Shown one piece after another: positions 37,083-44,183 of a stretch of DNA of 64,000 nt. This stretch comes from Mycobacteriales bacterium. Its GTDB lineage: Bacteria; Actinomycetota; Actinomycetes; DATLTS01. The notes under the pieces were generated by a model. That model was given only the letters and a program-made list of their open reading frames with translations. It did not search any database and was not told the origin of the DNA. The translations under genes were made by a program, and so were the position numbers. Numbering within the stretch: position 1 is the stretch's first letter; each line of letters opens with the position of its first letter. The DNA lies in assembly GCA_035533475.1 (NCBI GenBank), contig DATLTS010000045.1:1-64000 (forward strand), in the 5' to 3' direction.

Positions 37083-38395
37083 CTGGCTACTTCCTGTGTG
37101 ATCTCCGTCGTCTTCGTCGCCGCTGTGCCGGGACTTGAGCTGTCCCAGCCGATCTCCGCGATGGCGCGGCGCGGCCAGACGATGGCCAGCATCGCGGTGC
37201 AGGCCAGGCCGATCAGGCCGGCCCAGCCGACGACCGCGTGGACGCTCGACCGCTCGGCCAGGGCTCCGCTGACGACCAGCGCGATCCCCTGGCCGGCCAG
37301 CAGGCCGGTGCTCGCGATCCCGTAGGCCCGGCCGCGGACCTCGTCCGGCACCGCGGTCGTGAACAGCTGATAGGTGATCACGCTCAGGGAGGCCCCCGCG
37401 CCGCAGGCGGCCCAGAGCAGGTAGGTCACGACCAGCCCGGGGTCGGCAAGGGTCGCCACGAGTGGCGCGAAGCAGAGCACGGCCAGCGGGAGGAGCAGCA
37501 GCTTGCGCAGCCGATCCGTCCCGAACCGGACAAACAGCACAGCGCCGACAACCTGCCCGGCCGGCAGGGCTGCGGTGAGCAGCCCGGCGCCGACCGGTCC
37601 GGCCCCGTGCCGGTGCGCGTAGACCACCGCCAGCCCCTCCGGCACGACCGCGAGCGCCGCCGAGAACCAGGTGAGCGCGAGCAGGCTGCGCAGCAGCGGG
37701 CTGCGCCAGAGCAGCCTGAGCACCTCCCCGGCGCTGCCGAGCATCCGCCGCGGCCCGCTGAGCGCGGCCGCCTGCCAGTGCACCCCGGCCCGGACGAGCA
37801 GGGCCGAGGCCAGGAAAGTCACCGCGTCGATACCCAACGCGCCCCGCACGGTGACCGCCCCCACGATGATCCCGCCGGCGCCGAACCCGGCGACCTGGGC
37901 CACCTGGTTGGTGATCGAGGCGAGCGAGAGCGCCATCGTGTACTGCTCGCCGGCGACCACGCTGGGCAGGAGAGCGGCGCGGGCCGACTGGAAGGGAGCG
38001 TCGAGGATGGTCACGCACGCCAGCAGCACGAACATGATCCATAACGTGCCGGCGGCGGCAACCATCCCGAGCACCAGCCCGGCCCGCAGCAGGTCGCAGG
38101 CGATCATCAGCCGTCGGCGGGGCAGCGAGTCGGCGAGCGTGGCCAGCAGCGGGCCGGCGAGCAGCCAGGTGGCGTAGGTGGTGGCGTAGCTCACCGCCGT
38201 GAGCAGCGGCGAATGGGTGCGCTGGAAGACGAGCAGAGCCACCGCGATCCGGGCGACCTGATCGCCGCCGAGCGAGAGCGCCTGGGCGGCGTACAGCGAG
38301 CGGAATTCGGGGATCCGAAGCAGCGCGGTGTAGGTCACCCGCGGCTCCGGGCGCGGGGCGGTTTCAGGGCGACGCCGGTGTCGGCCTCCGCGCAT
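37079..38395 (-). CDS. MFS transporter (MFS_3/enterobactin-exporter type)
   Basis: 438 residues from the ATG at 38395; the longer frame to 38500 has no homology. It has twelve predicted spans starting with LLRIPEFRSLYAAQALSLGGDQVARIAVALLVF, which is the MFS_3 (EntS-like) N-terminus. The loop 2-3 motif LADSLPRRRLMIACDLLRAG is also typical. It probably exports a small molecule; the substrate is unknown. It is upstream of and coupled to the GGDEF-EAL gene (ATGA), an unusual partner. Confidence 0.88.
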   Translation of the reverse strand: MRGGRHRRRPETAPRPEPRVTYTALLRIPEFRSLYAAQALSLGGDQVARIAVALLVFQRTHSPLLTAVSYATTYATWLLAGPLLATLADSLPRRRLMIACDLLRAGLVLGMVAAAGTLWIMFVLLACVTILDAPFQSARAALLPSVVAGEQYTMALSLASITNQVAQVAGFGAGGIIVGAVTVRGALGIDAVTFLASALLVRAGVHWQAAALSGPRRMLGSAGEVLRLLWRSPLLRSLLALTWFSAALAVVPEGLAVVYAHRHGAGPVGAGLLTAALPAGQVVGAVLFVRFGTDRLRKLLLLPLAVLCFAPLVATLADPGLVVTYLLWAACGAGASLSVITYQLFTTAVPDEVRGRAYGIASTGLLAGQGIALVVSGALAERSSVHAVVGWAGLIGLACTAMLAIVWPRRAIAEIGWDSSSPGTAATKTTEITQEVAR

Positions 38396-38517
38396 CTGCC
38401 CCGTCCTCTCGGCCCTATCGACCGGCCTGACGAGCAGAGTCTGGCAGCAAACCGGCGATTCGGGGAGGTACGACCCGGAAATGGATACCCCCCGGGCCAC
38501 CCGGGTAACTTCCCGGC

Positions 38518-39858
38518 ATGGTGCCCACTCGCTCGGGAACGCGCATCCTCGTCGTCGGCGGCGGCTACGTCGGCATGTATTCGGCGCTCCGGCTCCAGCG
38601 CCGGCTCCGACCCGGGGAGGCGACCCTCACGGTCGTCGACCCGCAGGCCTACATGACCTATCAGCCGTTCCTGCCGGAGGCCGGGGCCGGCAACCTCGAG
38701 CCGCGCCACGTGGTCGTTCCGCTCCGCAAGGAGCTACGCGGTGCCACGGTGCTGACCGGGCGGATCACCGGGATCGACCATGCCGGGCGCACCGCGCGGT
38801 TCGCCCCGGACCGCGGCCCGGGGCGCGACATCGGCTACGACGTGCTCATCCTCGGGGTGGGATCGGTGCCCCGGACGATGCCGATTCCCGGCCTCGCCGA
38901 GGTCGGGATCGGCTTCACGACGGTGGCCGAGGCGATTTACCTGCGCAACCACGTGCTCGCCCGGTTGGACACCGCGGCCGCCGTGCTGGACCCCGAACTG
39001 CGCCGACGGCTGCTCACCTTTCTCTTCGTCGGCGGCGGGTACGCCGGGGTGGAGGCGCTCGCCGAGCTGGAGGACATGGCCCGCTCCGCCCTGCCCCTCT
39101 ACCCGCGCCTGAGCGACCGGGACATGCGTTGGGTTCTCGTGGAGGCGGCGGAGCGCATCCTCCCGGAGGTGAGCCCGGACCTGTCCGCCTACACGACCGA
39201 CCGGCTCCGCGGCTGCGGCATCGAGGTCCGCCTGCGCACCCGGGTGAAGTCGCTCGTGGGCGGCGCGGTGGAGCTCGACGACGGCGAGTCGTTCGAGGCG
39301 GACACGGTGGTCTGGACCGCCGGGGTGCGGCCCAACCCGCTGGTCGGCAGCACCGACCTGCCGCTGGACGAGAAGAACCGGGTTCGCTGCACCGCGATGC
39401 TCACGGTCGAGGGCGTGGCCGACGCCTGGTGCGCGGGGGACTGCGCGGCGGTTCCGGACCTCACCGCCCCCGGTCGGTTCTGCGGCCCGTCGGCGCAGCA
39501 CGCGGTCCGTCAGGCCCGCCGGCTGGCGGACAACGTGCTCGCGACCCTGCGCGGGGAACCGCCGGAGGAGTACCGCCACGCCTACGCCGGCTCGGTGGCG
39601 AGCCTGGGACTGCACAAGGGCGTCGCGGAGATCTACCGGATCAAGCTCACCGGCTGGCCGGCCTGGCTGATGCACCGGACGTACCACCTGAGCCGGATGC
39701 CGACGTTCAACCGCAAGGTCCGGGTCGCCGCGGACTGGACTCTCGCCCTGCTGTTCCACCGGGAGATCGTGTCGCTGGGGTCGTTCACTAATCCGCGCGG
39801 GGAGTTCGAACGGGCCGCGGCGCCGGACGAGCCGGCCCGCCCGCCGGGGGCCGGCTGA
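38518..39858 (+). CDS. ndh: Type II NADH dehydrogenase (NDH-2)
   Basis: 446 residues, ATG start. The FAD-binding Rossmann start is RILVVGGGYVGMYSALRLQR and the NADH site FLFVGGGYAGVEALAELED. Later motifs: ADTVVWTAGVRPNPLVG, CAGDCAAVPD (FAD) and GPSAQHAVRQARRLADN. The C-terminal amphipathic region (GWPAWLMHRTYHL, and TLALLFHREIVSLGS) should bind the membrane. It passes electrons from NADH to quinone without pumping protons. It is divergent from the MFS operon and ends 28 bases before tRNA-Leu. Confidence 0.92.
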   Translation: MVPTRSGTRILVVGGGYVGMYSALRLQRRLRPGEATLTVVDPQAYMTYQPFLPEAGAGNLEPRHVVVPLRKELRGATVLTGRITGIDHAGRTARFAPDRGPGRDIGYDVLILGVGSVPRTMPIPGLAEVGIGFTTVAEAIYLRNHVLARLDTAAAVLDPELRRRLLTFLFVGGGYAGVEALAELEDMARSALPLYPRLSDRDMRWVLVEAAERILPEVSPDLSAYTTDRLRGCGIEVRLRTRVKSLVGGAVELDDGESFEADTVVWTAGVRPNPLVGSTDLPLDEKNRVRCTAMLTVEGVADAWCAGDCAAVPDLTAPGRFCGPSAQHAVRQARRLADNVLATLRGEPPEEYRHAYAGSVASLGLHKGVAEIYRIKLTGWPAWLMHRTYHLSRMPTFNRKVRVAADWTLALLFHREIVSLGSFTNPRGEFERAAAPDEPARPPGAG

Positions 39859-39886
39859 GCCACCGGGCGGCTACCCTGACCTCGGC

Positions 39887-39970
39887 GCCCGGGTGGCGGA
39901 ACAGGCAGACGCAGGATCCTTAAAAGTTCTTGGTCGCGAGACCGTGCGGGTTCGAATCCCGCCCCGGGCA
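39887..39970 (+). tRNA. tRNA-Leu(TAA)
   Basis: 84-base class II tRNA. Acceptor GCCCGGG/CCCGGGC pairs fully. The D arm is GCG...CGC. The anticodon loop CTTAAAA has anticodon TAA. The long variable arm is GGTC-GCGA-GACC. T arm GCGGG-TTCGAAT-CCCGC is perfect, and A is the discriminator. The anticodon stem GGATC/GTTCT contains one T-T mismatch and one G-T pair. It decodes UUA and is therefore the functional counterpart of Streptomyces bldA. UUA codons are very rare in this window. The CCA end is not fully encoded (CCG follows). Confidence 0.9.
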
Positions 39971-39984
39971 CCGCCCCGGGCACC
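39961..39984 (+). repeat. Tandem duplication of the tRNA-Leu 3' end
   Basis: GCCCCGGGCACC occurs at 39961-39972, where it forms the last T-stem and acceptor bases of tRNA-Leu, and again immediately at 39973-39984. Duplicated tRNA 3' ends are what integrating elements leave at attachment sites, although here the copies are adjacent with nothing between them. Confidence 0.6.
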
Positions 39985-40027
39985 GCCGCGCCGGCTCTGC
40001 CTGGCATCGCGCGCCGCCCAGTCGCAG

Positions 40028-40096
40028 CGAGTGTGCAATTTCCGACGGGTTCCGGCCCGTCGCGAGCGTGACCCCCTGTCGGAAATTGCACACTCG
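40028..40096. repeat. Large perfect inverted repeat (19-bp arms)
   Basis: Arms 40028-40046 and 40078-40096 are exact reverse complements, centred on GTGTGCAATTTCCGAC and its complement, with a 31-base loop. The loop contains a second nested repeat (GACGGG/CCCGTC) that overlaps the left arm, so two folds compete. The AT-rich arm core is unlike the neighbourhood. No T-tract follows. It looks like a mobile or REP-type palindromic unit rather than an ordinary terminator. Confidence 0.7.
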
Positions 40097-40105
40097 GCGA
40101 TTCGG

Positions 40106-40172
40106 GGTCCAGCGCAGCCCCCTGCGGTAGCCGTGGCCACGCCGACCGCAGGGGTTCGGGGACCGCTGGTGA
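40106..40172. repeat. Second hairpin in the same intergenic region
   Basis: CCCCTGCGGT (40119-40128) pairs exactly with ACCGCAGGGG (40145-40154) around a 16-base loop. Farther out, CCAGCG (40109-40114) pairs with CGCTGG (40164-40169). Together with the preceding 19-bp repeat it fills the 247-base noncoding interval between tRNA-Leu and the chorismate mutase gene. One copy or both could end transcription from either side. Confidence 0.6.
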
Positions 40173-40217
40173 ACCGAATGCGAGACCCACGCCCCGCTCG
40201 ACCGGCGAGCCGCCGGC

Positions 40218-40493
40218 TCAGCCGGCGTCGCCGCGGCAGTAGCCAAGGGCGGCGAGGGCGACCGCTACCCCGGGGCGGCCGAGCGCCCGGCGGTAGCCGG
40301 CGATGACCTCGTTCTCCCGCTGGTGCTGTACCCGCGGTTCGCCGGCGGCCACCCGCAGGGCCTGGATGGCCCGGGAGATCTGCGCCCGGTGGGCGAGCAG
40401 CCGTTGGATGTCGCGGTCGACCTCGTCGATGAGGGCCCGGCCGGCTTCGACGCTGGGCACGTCGATCGGCGCCGGCGATGACGCGGTGATCAT
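40218..40493 (-). CDS. aroQ: Chorismate mutase, AroQ class
   Basis: 91 residues. A three-helix AroQ fold is indicated by ALIDEVDRDIQRLLAHRAQI, SRAIQALRVAAG, RENEVIAGYRRALG and the ending ALAALGYCRGDAG. It converts chorismate to prephenate for Phe and Tyr synthesis. It starts at ATG 40493 with AAGGA 5 bases upstream. The 140 bases before it hold a short aromatic-codon ORF and competing hairpins, suggesting attenuation. The protein is short but full length for stand-alone actinobacterial AroQ. Confidence 0.85.
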   Translation of the reverse strand: MITASSPAPIDVPSVEAGRALIDEVDRDIQRLLAHRAQISRAIQALRVAAGEPRVQHQRENEVIAGYRRALGRPGVAVALAALGYCRGDAG

Positions 40494-40510
40494 GAGATTC
40501 CTTGGGGTCT

Positions 40511-40549
40511 GGGGCAACCCCGGGACGAGCCCCGGGATGGCCCGGGGCG
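40511..40549 (-). promoter_or_regulatory. Alternative hairpins before aroQ (attenuator-like)
   Basis: On the minus strand, a CCCCGGG segment is followed by two downstream CCCGGGG copies. It can pair with either, forming mutually exclusive stems, and a further GGGG-TTG-CCCC hairpin lies just before the aroQ ribosome-binding site. The upstream arm begins 13 bases after the stop of a 17-codon reading frame with adjacent Phe and Tyr codons. The arrangement is what translation-controlled attenuation needs, but no T-tract is present, so control would act on ribosome access or be rho-related. Confidence 0.35.
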
Positions 40550-40561
40550 GTCGGTCGAAGC

Positions 40562-40615
40562 TCAGGCGGCGTCGAGGACCGGGGGCCGGTCCGGGTAAAA
40601 GCGCACCATCGCCAT
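40562..40615 (-). CDS. Candidate leader peptide upstream of aroQ (17 aa)
   Basis: ATG at 40615 (or ATG at 40609) opens a 17-codon frame encoding MAMVRFYPDRPPVLDAA, ending in TGA. It holds neighbouring Phe and Tyr codons, the end products of the chorismate mutase branch. It lies 69 bases upstream of aroQ on the same strand, with competing GC hairpins between. No strong ribosome-binding site precedes it. Evidence is positional and compositional only. Confidence 0.35.
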   Translation of the reverse strand: MAMVRFYPDRPPVLDAA

Positions 40616-40633
40616 GACGGCAGTGTCGCACGT

Positions 40634-41056
40634 TCAGCCGGCGGCGTCCGGCCCGGCCCTCGTCACGACGAGTCGGATCAGGCAGCGCCGGTCGCGCGCC
40701 ATCGCCGCCCGGTAGTCGTCCCAGTCCGGGTGCTCGCCGGAGATCCCGCGGTAGTAGTCGACCAGGCCTTCCATCGCCTCCGGCAGCGAGACCACCTCGG
40801 CGTCGGCGTCGACCTGGACGTGGCTGCGCCCGTCCCGCGGGTAGAAGGAGTCCGGGAAAACGCACAACCAGGCCCGCGGGTCCCGGCGCAGGTTGCGGGC
40901 CTTCATCGCCGGCTCCCGGGTCGAGATCACGATCCGACCGGCCGCATCCACGCCGGCGTCGATCGGGCTGAGCTGGGGGGTGCCGTCCCGGCGCAGGGTG
41001 GCGAGCACGCCGTGGTGGTTGTGCCGGATGAACTCGAGCGCGGCGTCGACGTCCAC
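40634..41056 (-). CDS. PPOX-class F420/FMN-dependent oxidoreductase
   Basis: 140 residues. Split-barrel flavin-type pattern: HHGVLATLRRDGTPQLSPID, VISTREPAMKARNLRRDPRA and WLCVFPDSFYPRD, as in the F420-dependent PPOX families of actinobacteria. It probably reduces or binds a substrate using F420 or FMN. I chose the GTG at 41056, 8 bases after the stop of the DUF4287 gene. The frame is open farther upstream, but that part is antisense or out-of-frame to DUF4287. The two genes form an operon. Confidence 0.83.
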   Translation of the reverse strand: MDVDAALEFIRHNHHGVLATLRRDGTPQLSPIDAGVDAAGRIVISTREPAMKARNLRRDPRAWLCVFPDSFYPRDGRSHVQVDADAEVVSLPEAMEGLVDYYRGISGEHPDWDDYRAAMARDRRCLIRLVVTRAGPDAAG

Positions 41057-41064
41057 GCCGGCGC

Positions 41065-41292
41065 TCAGCCGCGGCTGGCGGCCCGGCGCAGGTCGTGCTC
41101 GTGCACGATCGCCCGGGCGTAGCCGTGCGGGAGGGCGTGCTCGTCTCGCAGCCAGTTCACCCGTTCGTCGAAACGCACCAGCCCGGGCCCGGCCTCCAGC
41201 GCCTGGAACCAGGTCGGCAGGTCGCGCCCGGTCACCTCGGGGATCCGCGCCAGCAGCGACTGGTGGGTTTCCTCGGAGTGATGGAGCGACAT
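41065..41292 (-). CDS. DUF4287 domain protein (75 aa)
   Basis: 75 residues with an excellent AGGAGG ribosome-binding site before ATG 41292. The residues SEETHQSLLARIPEVTGRDL and ERVNWLRDEHALPHGYARAI match the DUF4287 pattern. This is a small domain often fused to or located near DUF5655 proteins and general stress genes, of unknown function. It is the first gene of a pair with the PPOX oxidoreductase. Confidence 0.85.
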   Translation of the reverse strand: MSLHHSEETHQSLLARIPEVTGRDLPTWFQALEAGPGLVRFDERVNWLRDEHALPHGYARAIVHEHDLRRAASRG

Positions 41293-41374
41293 GGCGCCTC
41301 CTGTGGCGGGTGAACGGGCTATCGAGAGGGTGCCCCAGCCGAGGCGCCCGGCACAAGCCCCCAGCCGGACCGAA

Positions 41375-42595
41375 TCAGCTCAGCCGTTCGATGATCATGG
41401 CCATGCCCTGCCCGCCGCCGACGCACATCGTCTCTAGTCCGAAGGTCTTGTCGTGGAACGCCAGCGAGTTGAGCAGTGTCGTCGTGATCCGGGCCCCGGT
41501 CATCCCGAACGGGTGGCCGAGCGCGATCGCGCCCCCGTTCACGTTGAGCTTGTCGAGGTCGATCCCGAGCTCGGTATAGGACGGGATGACCTGCGCGGCG
41601 AACGCCTCGTTGATCTCGACAAGGTCGATGTCGTCGATCGTCAGACCGGCCCGCGCCAAGGCCTGCTTGCTGGCCTCGACCGGTCCGAGGCCCATGATCT
41701 CCGGGTTCAACCCGGACACGCCGGTCGAGACGATCCGGGCCAGCGGCGTCAGGCCCAGCTCGGCGGCCTTCGCGTCGCTGGTGATGACGACCGCCGCCGC
41801 GCCGTCGTTCAGCGGGCAGCAGTTGGCGGCGGTCACGGTGCCGTCCGGCCGGAACACCGGCGCCAGCGCGGACACCGCCTCCATCGTCACCCCCGCGCGT
41901 GGGCCGTCGTCCTTGGCGACGACTGTGCCGTCGGGCGTCGTCACCGGGGTGATCTCCCGCTCGAAGAATCCGTTGGCGATCGCCTTCTCCGCGAGGTTCT
42001 GCGACCGGACGCCGAACTCGTCCTGCAGCTCCCGGGTGATGCCCCGCTGCCCGGCGACGTTCTCCGCGGTCTGCCCCATCGCGATGTAGACGTCGGGCAA
42101 CTGGCCGTCCGCCCGCGGGTCGTGCCAGACCGGGGCGCCGCCGTCGGCGAGCTTCGCTGCCCGGGCCTGGGCGTCGGCGAACCGTGGGTTCGTCGTGTTC
42201 GGAAGGGAGTCGCTGGTGCCGGCGACATAGCGGCTGACCATCTCGACACCGGCCGAGATGAACGCGTCGCCCTCACCGGCCTTGATCGCGTGGAAGGCCA
42301 TCCGGGTGGTCTGCAGGCTCGACGAGCAGTAGCGGGTGATGGTGGTGCCGGGCAGCGTGTCGTAGCCGAGCAGGACGGCGACGACCCTCCCCATGTTGTA
42401 ACCCTGCTCGCCGCCGGGCAGCCCGCAGCCGAGCATCAGATCGGCGATGTCGGCCGGGTCGAGTGCCGGCACCTTGTCCAGCGCCGCCTGGACGATCGTG
42501 GCGGTCAGGTCGTCCGGGCGCAGGTCCTTGAGCGATCCCTTGAAGGCCCGGCCGATCGGCGAGCGGGCGGTGGCGACGATGACGGCCTCGGTCAT
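41375..42595 (-). CDS. fadA: Acetyl-CoA C-acyltransferase (thiolase)
   Basis: 406 residues. The acyl-accepting Cys90 is in TITRYCSSSLQTTRMAF, where the motif reads CSSS rather than the usual C-x-S-G/A. The His motif is GGAIALGHPFGMTGAR and the second Cys is in METMCVGGGQGMAMI. It catalyses thiolytic cleavage or condensation of acyl-CoA. It is most like FadA3 (Rv1074c), which also has an Rv1075c-type SGNH gene upstream. The ATG overlaps the SGNH stop (ATGA). Third gene of the MBL-SGNH-thiolase operon. Confidence 0.9.
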   Translation of the reverse strand: MTEAVIVATARSPIGRAFKGSLKDLRPDDLTATIVQAALDKVPALDPADIADLMLGCGLPGGEQGYNMGRVVAVLLGYDTLPGTTITRYCSSSLQTTRMAFHAIKAGEGDAFISAGVEMVSRYVAGTSDSLPNTTNPRFADAQARAAKLADGGAPVWHDPRADGQLPDVYIAMGQTAENVAGQRGITRELQDEFGVRSQNLAEKAIANGFFEREITPVTTPDGTVVAKDDGPRAGVTMEAVSALAPVFRPDGTVTAANCCPLNDGAAAVVITSDAKAAELGLTPLARIVSTGVSGLNPEIMGLGPVEASKQALARAGLTIDDIDLVEINEAFAAQVIPSYTELGIDLDKLNVNGGAIALGHPFGMTGARITTTLLNSLAFHDKTFGLETMCVGGGQGMAMIIERLS

Positions 42596-43395
42596 GAGCT
42601 TGCTCCTTCGACGTGTGCAGGAAGGCTACCCGGAGCCGGGCCGGCGACCGCCAGGACCGCCGGGAGCACGGTCTCGACGATCACCCGGTAGCCGGCCGCG
42701 GAGGGATGGAAGCCGTCGGGGCAGAACAACCCGGGATCGGCGGTGAATCGGGGCCCGAGCCAGCGGCCGAGCGGCACGACGATCACGCCGTCCCCCGCCA
42801 GCTGCTCCTGGGCGCGCCCCATCCGTCTGGACCACCGACCGGCGAGCGCGCGCAGCGGATGCGGGATCGGGCGGACCGCGGACAGGTCGGGACAGGTTCC
42901 GAGGACAACAGCCACATCAGCTTCAACGAGCCTCCGCACCTCCCGGCGCTGGTCGGTCAGCGCGTGCGCCCGGCGGACCCGGTGGGTGACGTCGTTCGCG
43001 CCGATCGAGACCACCGCGATGTGCGGCGGGGTCAGCAGCGTTCGGTCGACTTGGCCGGCGAGGTCCCGCGACCGGGCTCCGGTCACGGCGGCGACCTGGA
43101 GGATGACCGGCCGCCCGGTCTGCTCGGCGAGGGCCGCGGCGAGCAGCGCCCCCGGCGTCTCCCGCGGCGAGTCCACCCCGATCCCGGCCGCCGACGAGTC
43201 GCCGATCAGCGCCAGCCGGAGTGGGGCCCCGCGCCCGGCGGCGCCGTAGTCGCCGTCGGCGGCCGGCGGCCCGGCGAGCACCGGGATCTTGCGCCGGGCG
43301 AGCCGGGCCTCGAACCGCAGCAGCCCGATCGAGCCGAGGCCGACCAGGCCGGCCCCGCCGCCCGCGGCCCCGGCGACCGTCCGGCGCCGACTCAC
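42592..43395 (-). CDS. SGNH/GDSL-family hydrolase, exported or membrane-anchored
   Basis: 267 residues, GTG start overlapping the MBL stop (GTGA). The N-terminus has Arg residues followed by a hydrophobic Gly/Ala/Leu segment (7-28), which suggests an anchor or signal. Catalytic blocks: LALIGDSSAAGIG (Ser67), VSIGANDVTHRV (block III Asn) and CPDGFHPSAAGY (Asp/His pair). It is homologous to the Rv1075c esterase type. Position between an MBL hydrolase and a thiolase implies lipid or acyl-ester metabolism. Confidence 0.87.
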   Translation of the reverse strand: MSRRRTVAGAAGGGAGLVGLGSIGLLRFEARLARRKIPVLAGPPAADGDYGAAGRGAPLRLALIGDSSAAGIGVDSPRETPGALLAAALAEQTGRPVILQVAAVTGARSRDLAGQVDRTLLTPPHIAVVSIGANDVTHRVRRAHALTDQRREVRRLVEADVAVVLGTCPDLSAVRPIPHPLRALAGRWSRRMGRAQEQLAGDGVIVVPLGRWLGPRFTADPGLFCPDGFHPSAAGYRVIVETVLPAVLAVAGPAPGSLPAHVEGASS

Positions 43396-44102
43396 CGGGG
43401 ACGCCCGCCGAGGAACGCCTGAAGCGCCGTCCGCGCCCCGTGGCGGATCTCGGCGCCGTGGGTGAACGCGACGAGGTCGAACGCGAGGTCGGCGAGGCGG
43501 TCGGCGCTGTCCCGGGACAGCGCGACGTCCGTGCAGAACGCGGCCGGGGAGTAGCGCAGCCCGCGGACGTTGAAGACCGCGTCGCCGGTGATCAGGATCC
43601 CGGTCGGTTCGTGGAGCAGGCTGACGTGGCCCGGGGTGTGCCCCGGGGTGTGCACCACCCGCAGCCCACCGGCCACGTCGAGCAGCTCGCCGTCCGCGAT
43701 CTCGCGGGTCACCTCGGTGGCCTCGAAGCCGCCACGGGGCAGCCGGTTGAGGATCCGCCCGCGACGGGTCGACGCGTCGAGGGCCGGCGGCCGCCCGGTC
43801 CGCAGGTAGGTCGCGTCCCGCTCGTGCACCACGACGGCCCCGGCGCCGCCCCGCAGCACCCCGGCGAGGCCACCGGCGTGGTCGAAGTGGCTGTGGGTGA
43901 GGACGACCTGCCGGACGTCGGCGAGCGAGCGGCCGATCGCCGCGAGGCCGGCCGCGATCCGCCTCGACGCCCGCTTGAGCCCGGTGTCGACGAGGGTGAC
44001 CGCGCCGTCGGCCTCGACGAAGGCGTAGCTGTTGATCAGGTCGGCCGGCGCGGTGGGGATGCGGTAGACGCCGGGGGCCAGTTCGATCGCGAGCTCACGC
44101 AC
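43392..44102 (-). CDS. Metallo-beta-lactamase-fold hydrolase
   Basis: 236 residues, GTG start with GGGAGG upstream. Metal-binding motif LTHSHFDHAGGL, then HTPGHTPGHVSLLHEPTG, TGDAVFN and FTHGAE supply the remaining ligands. It is closest to the glyoxalase II-like/quorum-quenching group; the substrate is unknown. First gene of the three-gene operon, divergent from cbs, with an inverted repeat in the 81-base spacer. Confidence 0.87.
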   Translation of the reverse strand: MRELAIELAPGVYRIPTAPADLINSYAFVEADGAVTLVDTGLKRASRRIAAGLAAIGRSLADVRQVVLTHSHFDHAGGLAGVLRGGAGAVVVHERDATYLRTGRPPALDASTRRGRILNRLPRGGFEATEVTREIADGELLDVAGGLRVVHTPGHTPGHVSLLHEPTGILITGDAVFNVRGLRYSPAAFCTDVALSRDSADRLADLAFDLVAFTHGAEIRHGARTALQAFLGGRPR

Positions 44103-44116
44103 GGAGGGCCTCCCTG

Positions 44117-44132
44117 GTTACCAACCGGTAAC
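44117..44132. promoter_or_regulatory. Inverted repeat GTTACC-N4-GGTAAC between divergent operons
   Basis: GTTACC (44117-44122) and GGTAAC (44127-44132) form a 16-base operator-like palindrome. It is 15 bases from the MBL gene start and 52 bases from the cbs start. The size and TTACC/GGTAA form suit a TetR- or GntR-type dimer. No regulator gene is adjacent, so the binder would be encoded elsewhere. Confidence 0.5.
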
Positions 44133-44183
44133 AATGCTACCTGGCCGCCGGGCCGCCTACGCTGGCCGCACGGAGGTGGCCCC

